From positions 1 through 5,422 of the forward strand of contig WFQT01000187.1 of NCBI GenBank assembly GCA_015486895.1: a stretch of DNA of 5,422 bases, in the 5' to 3' direction. Every line of letters starts with the position of its first letter. The first letter of the stretch is position 1. The position numbers were made by a program, and so were the translations under genes. This DNA is from Anaerolineae bacterium. GTDB taxonomy: Bacteria > Chloroflexota > Anaerolineae > JAADDB01. Below are positions 5,164 to 5,422 of the stretch, in pieces. Under the pieces are notes generated by a model. It was not told the DNA's origin. It saw nothing but the letters and a program-made list of their open reading frames with translations, and did no database searches.

Positions 5164-5422
5164 TCAAATTACGCCATTTCCCTTCAGCCGACTCAATTCT
5201 TCCGCGGAATAGCCCAATTCCTCAAGAATGGCTCCCGTGTGTTCCCCCAGCCGGGGCGGCGACGACGACATTCTCTTCTGAATCTCGCTCCCCTGCACAG
5301 GGAAAAGCAGATTCAAAATGCCATCCTTTTGCAAGAAATCACCCCGGCTTTGAATGTGAGGATCCGCGACCACCTCCTCCAATGTTTTCACCGGTTCCAC
5401 ACAAATATTCAGGTGCAAAAAC
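5164..5422 (-). CDS. CaiB/BaiF class III CoA-transferase, C-terminal fragment (cut by window edge)
   Basis: Only the last 86 or so codons are visible; the frame stays open to the right edge, so the gene continues outside. The leucine TTG at 5416-5418 is internal, not a start. The visible part matches the C-terminus of the CaiB/BaiF family: CVEPVKTLEEVVADPHIQSRG, then PPRLGEHTGAILEELGYSAEE and a final GVI. Family members are about 400 residues and transfer CoA between acyl-CoA donors and carboxylic acids in the cytosol, for example formyl-, carnitinyl- or succinyl-CoA chemistry, or act as alpha-methylacyl-CoA racemases. The catalytic Asp lies in the missing N-terminal half and the substrate cannot be told. 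The gene converges on trpC, with 189 bp and a structured repeat between their stops. Confidence 0.88.
   Translation of the reverse strand, partial: FLHLNICVEPVKTLEEVVADPHIQSRGDFLQKDGILNLLFPVQGSEIQKRMSSSPPRLGEHTGAILEELGYSAEELSRLKGNGVI

Noticed and set aside
5416..5418. TTG as the start codon of the minus-strand CoA-transferase gene
   Set aside because: The frame remains open to the edge and the visible part is only the C-terminal fifth of a family of about 400 residues.
1..5422. CRISPR array or defence system
   Set aside because: There are no regularly spaced identical direct repeats with unique spacers and no cas or defence gene; all repeats seen are inverted palindromes.

Overview
The window looks like a chromosomal segment of a free-living, GC-moderate environmental bacterium. 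My best guess is a member of the Chloroflexota (Anaerolineae/Caldilinea-like). This rests on the remembered look of the MoaA, RtcB and class III CoA-transferase proteins and on the style of the interspersed palindromic repeats; no database search was possible, so the placement is an inference. There is no phage, plasmid, IS transposase, CRISPR array, rRNA or tRNA gene.

Layout. Positions 1-356 hold no recognisable gene but carry two palindromic elements: a diverged 10-bp-phased CCACAG-type repeat (57-131) and a long imperfect hairpin (141-219). A near-perfect sigma-70-type promoter (357-386) then drives a 5' leader with a bulged inverted repeat (404-446). Next come a winged-helix, cysteine-bearing SufR/COG2345-type regulator (464-1087), a stem-loop in the short gap, and moaA (1148-2125). 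moaA is followed by a plausible intrinsic terminator (2154-2193) and a second CCACAG-type palindrome (2199-2279). After that come a small Nfu/NifU-C iron-sulfur scaffold gene whose 5' end is out of frame with its best start codon (2333-2580), rtcB (2661-4109) and trpC (4135-4974). A compound structured repeat (4981-5113) separates trpC from a convergent CaiB/BaiF CoA-transferase gene that runs off the right edge (5164-5422, minus strand).

How the genes fit together. The left half has an iron-sulfur theme: a regulator with a SufR-like cysteine set, MoaA (a radical-SAM enzyme with two [4Fe-4S] clusters, first step of molybdenum cofactor synthesis), and an Nfu-type cluster carrier. A cluster-sensing regulator controlling itself and moaA is the most economical reading, but it is inference. 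rtcB (RNA ligase) and trpC (indole-3-glycerol phosphate synthase) are 25 bp apart and probably co-transcribed, though their functions are unrelated. All five enzyme or regulator genes up to trpC are ordinary family members with their catalytic residues intact. The less ordinary material is the repeat and leader DNA and the disrupted start of nfu.
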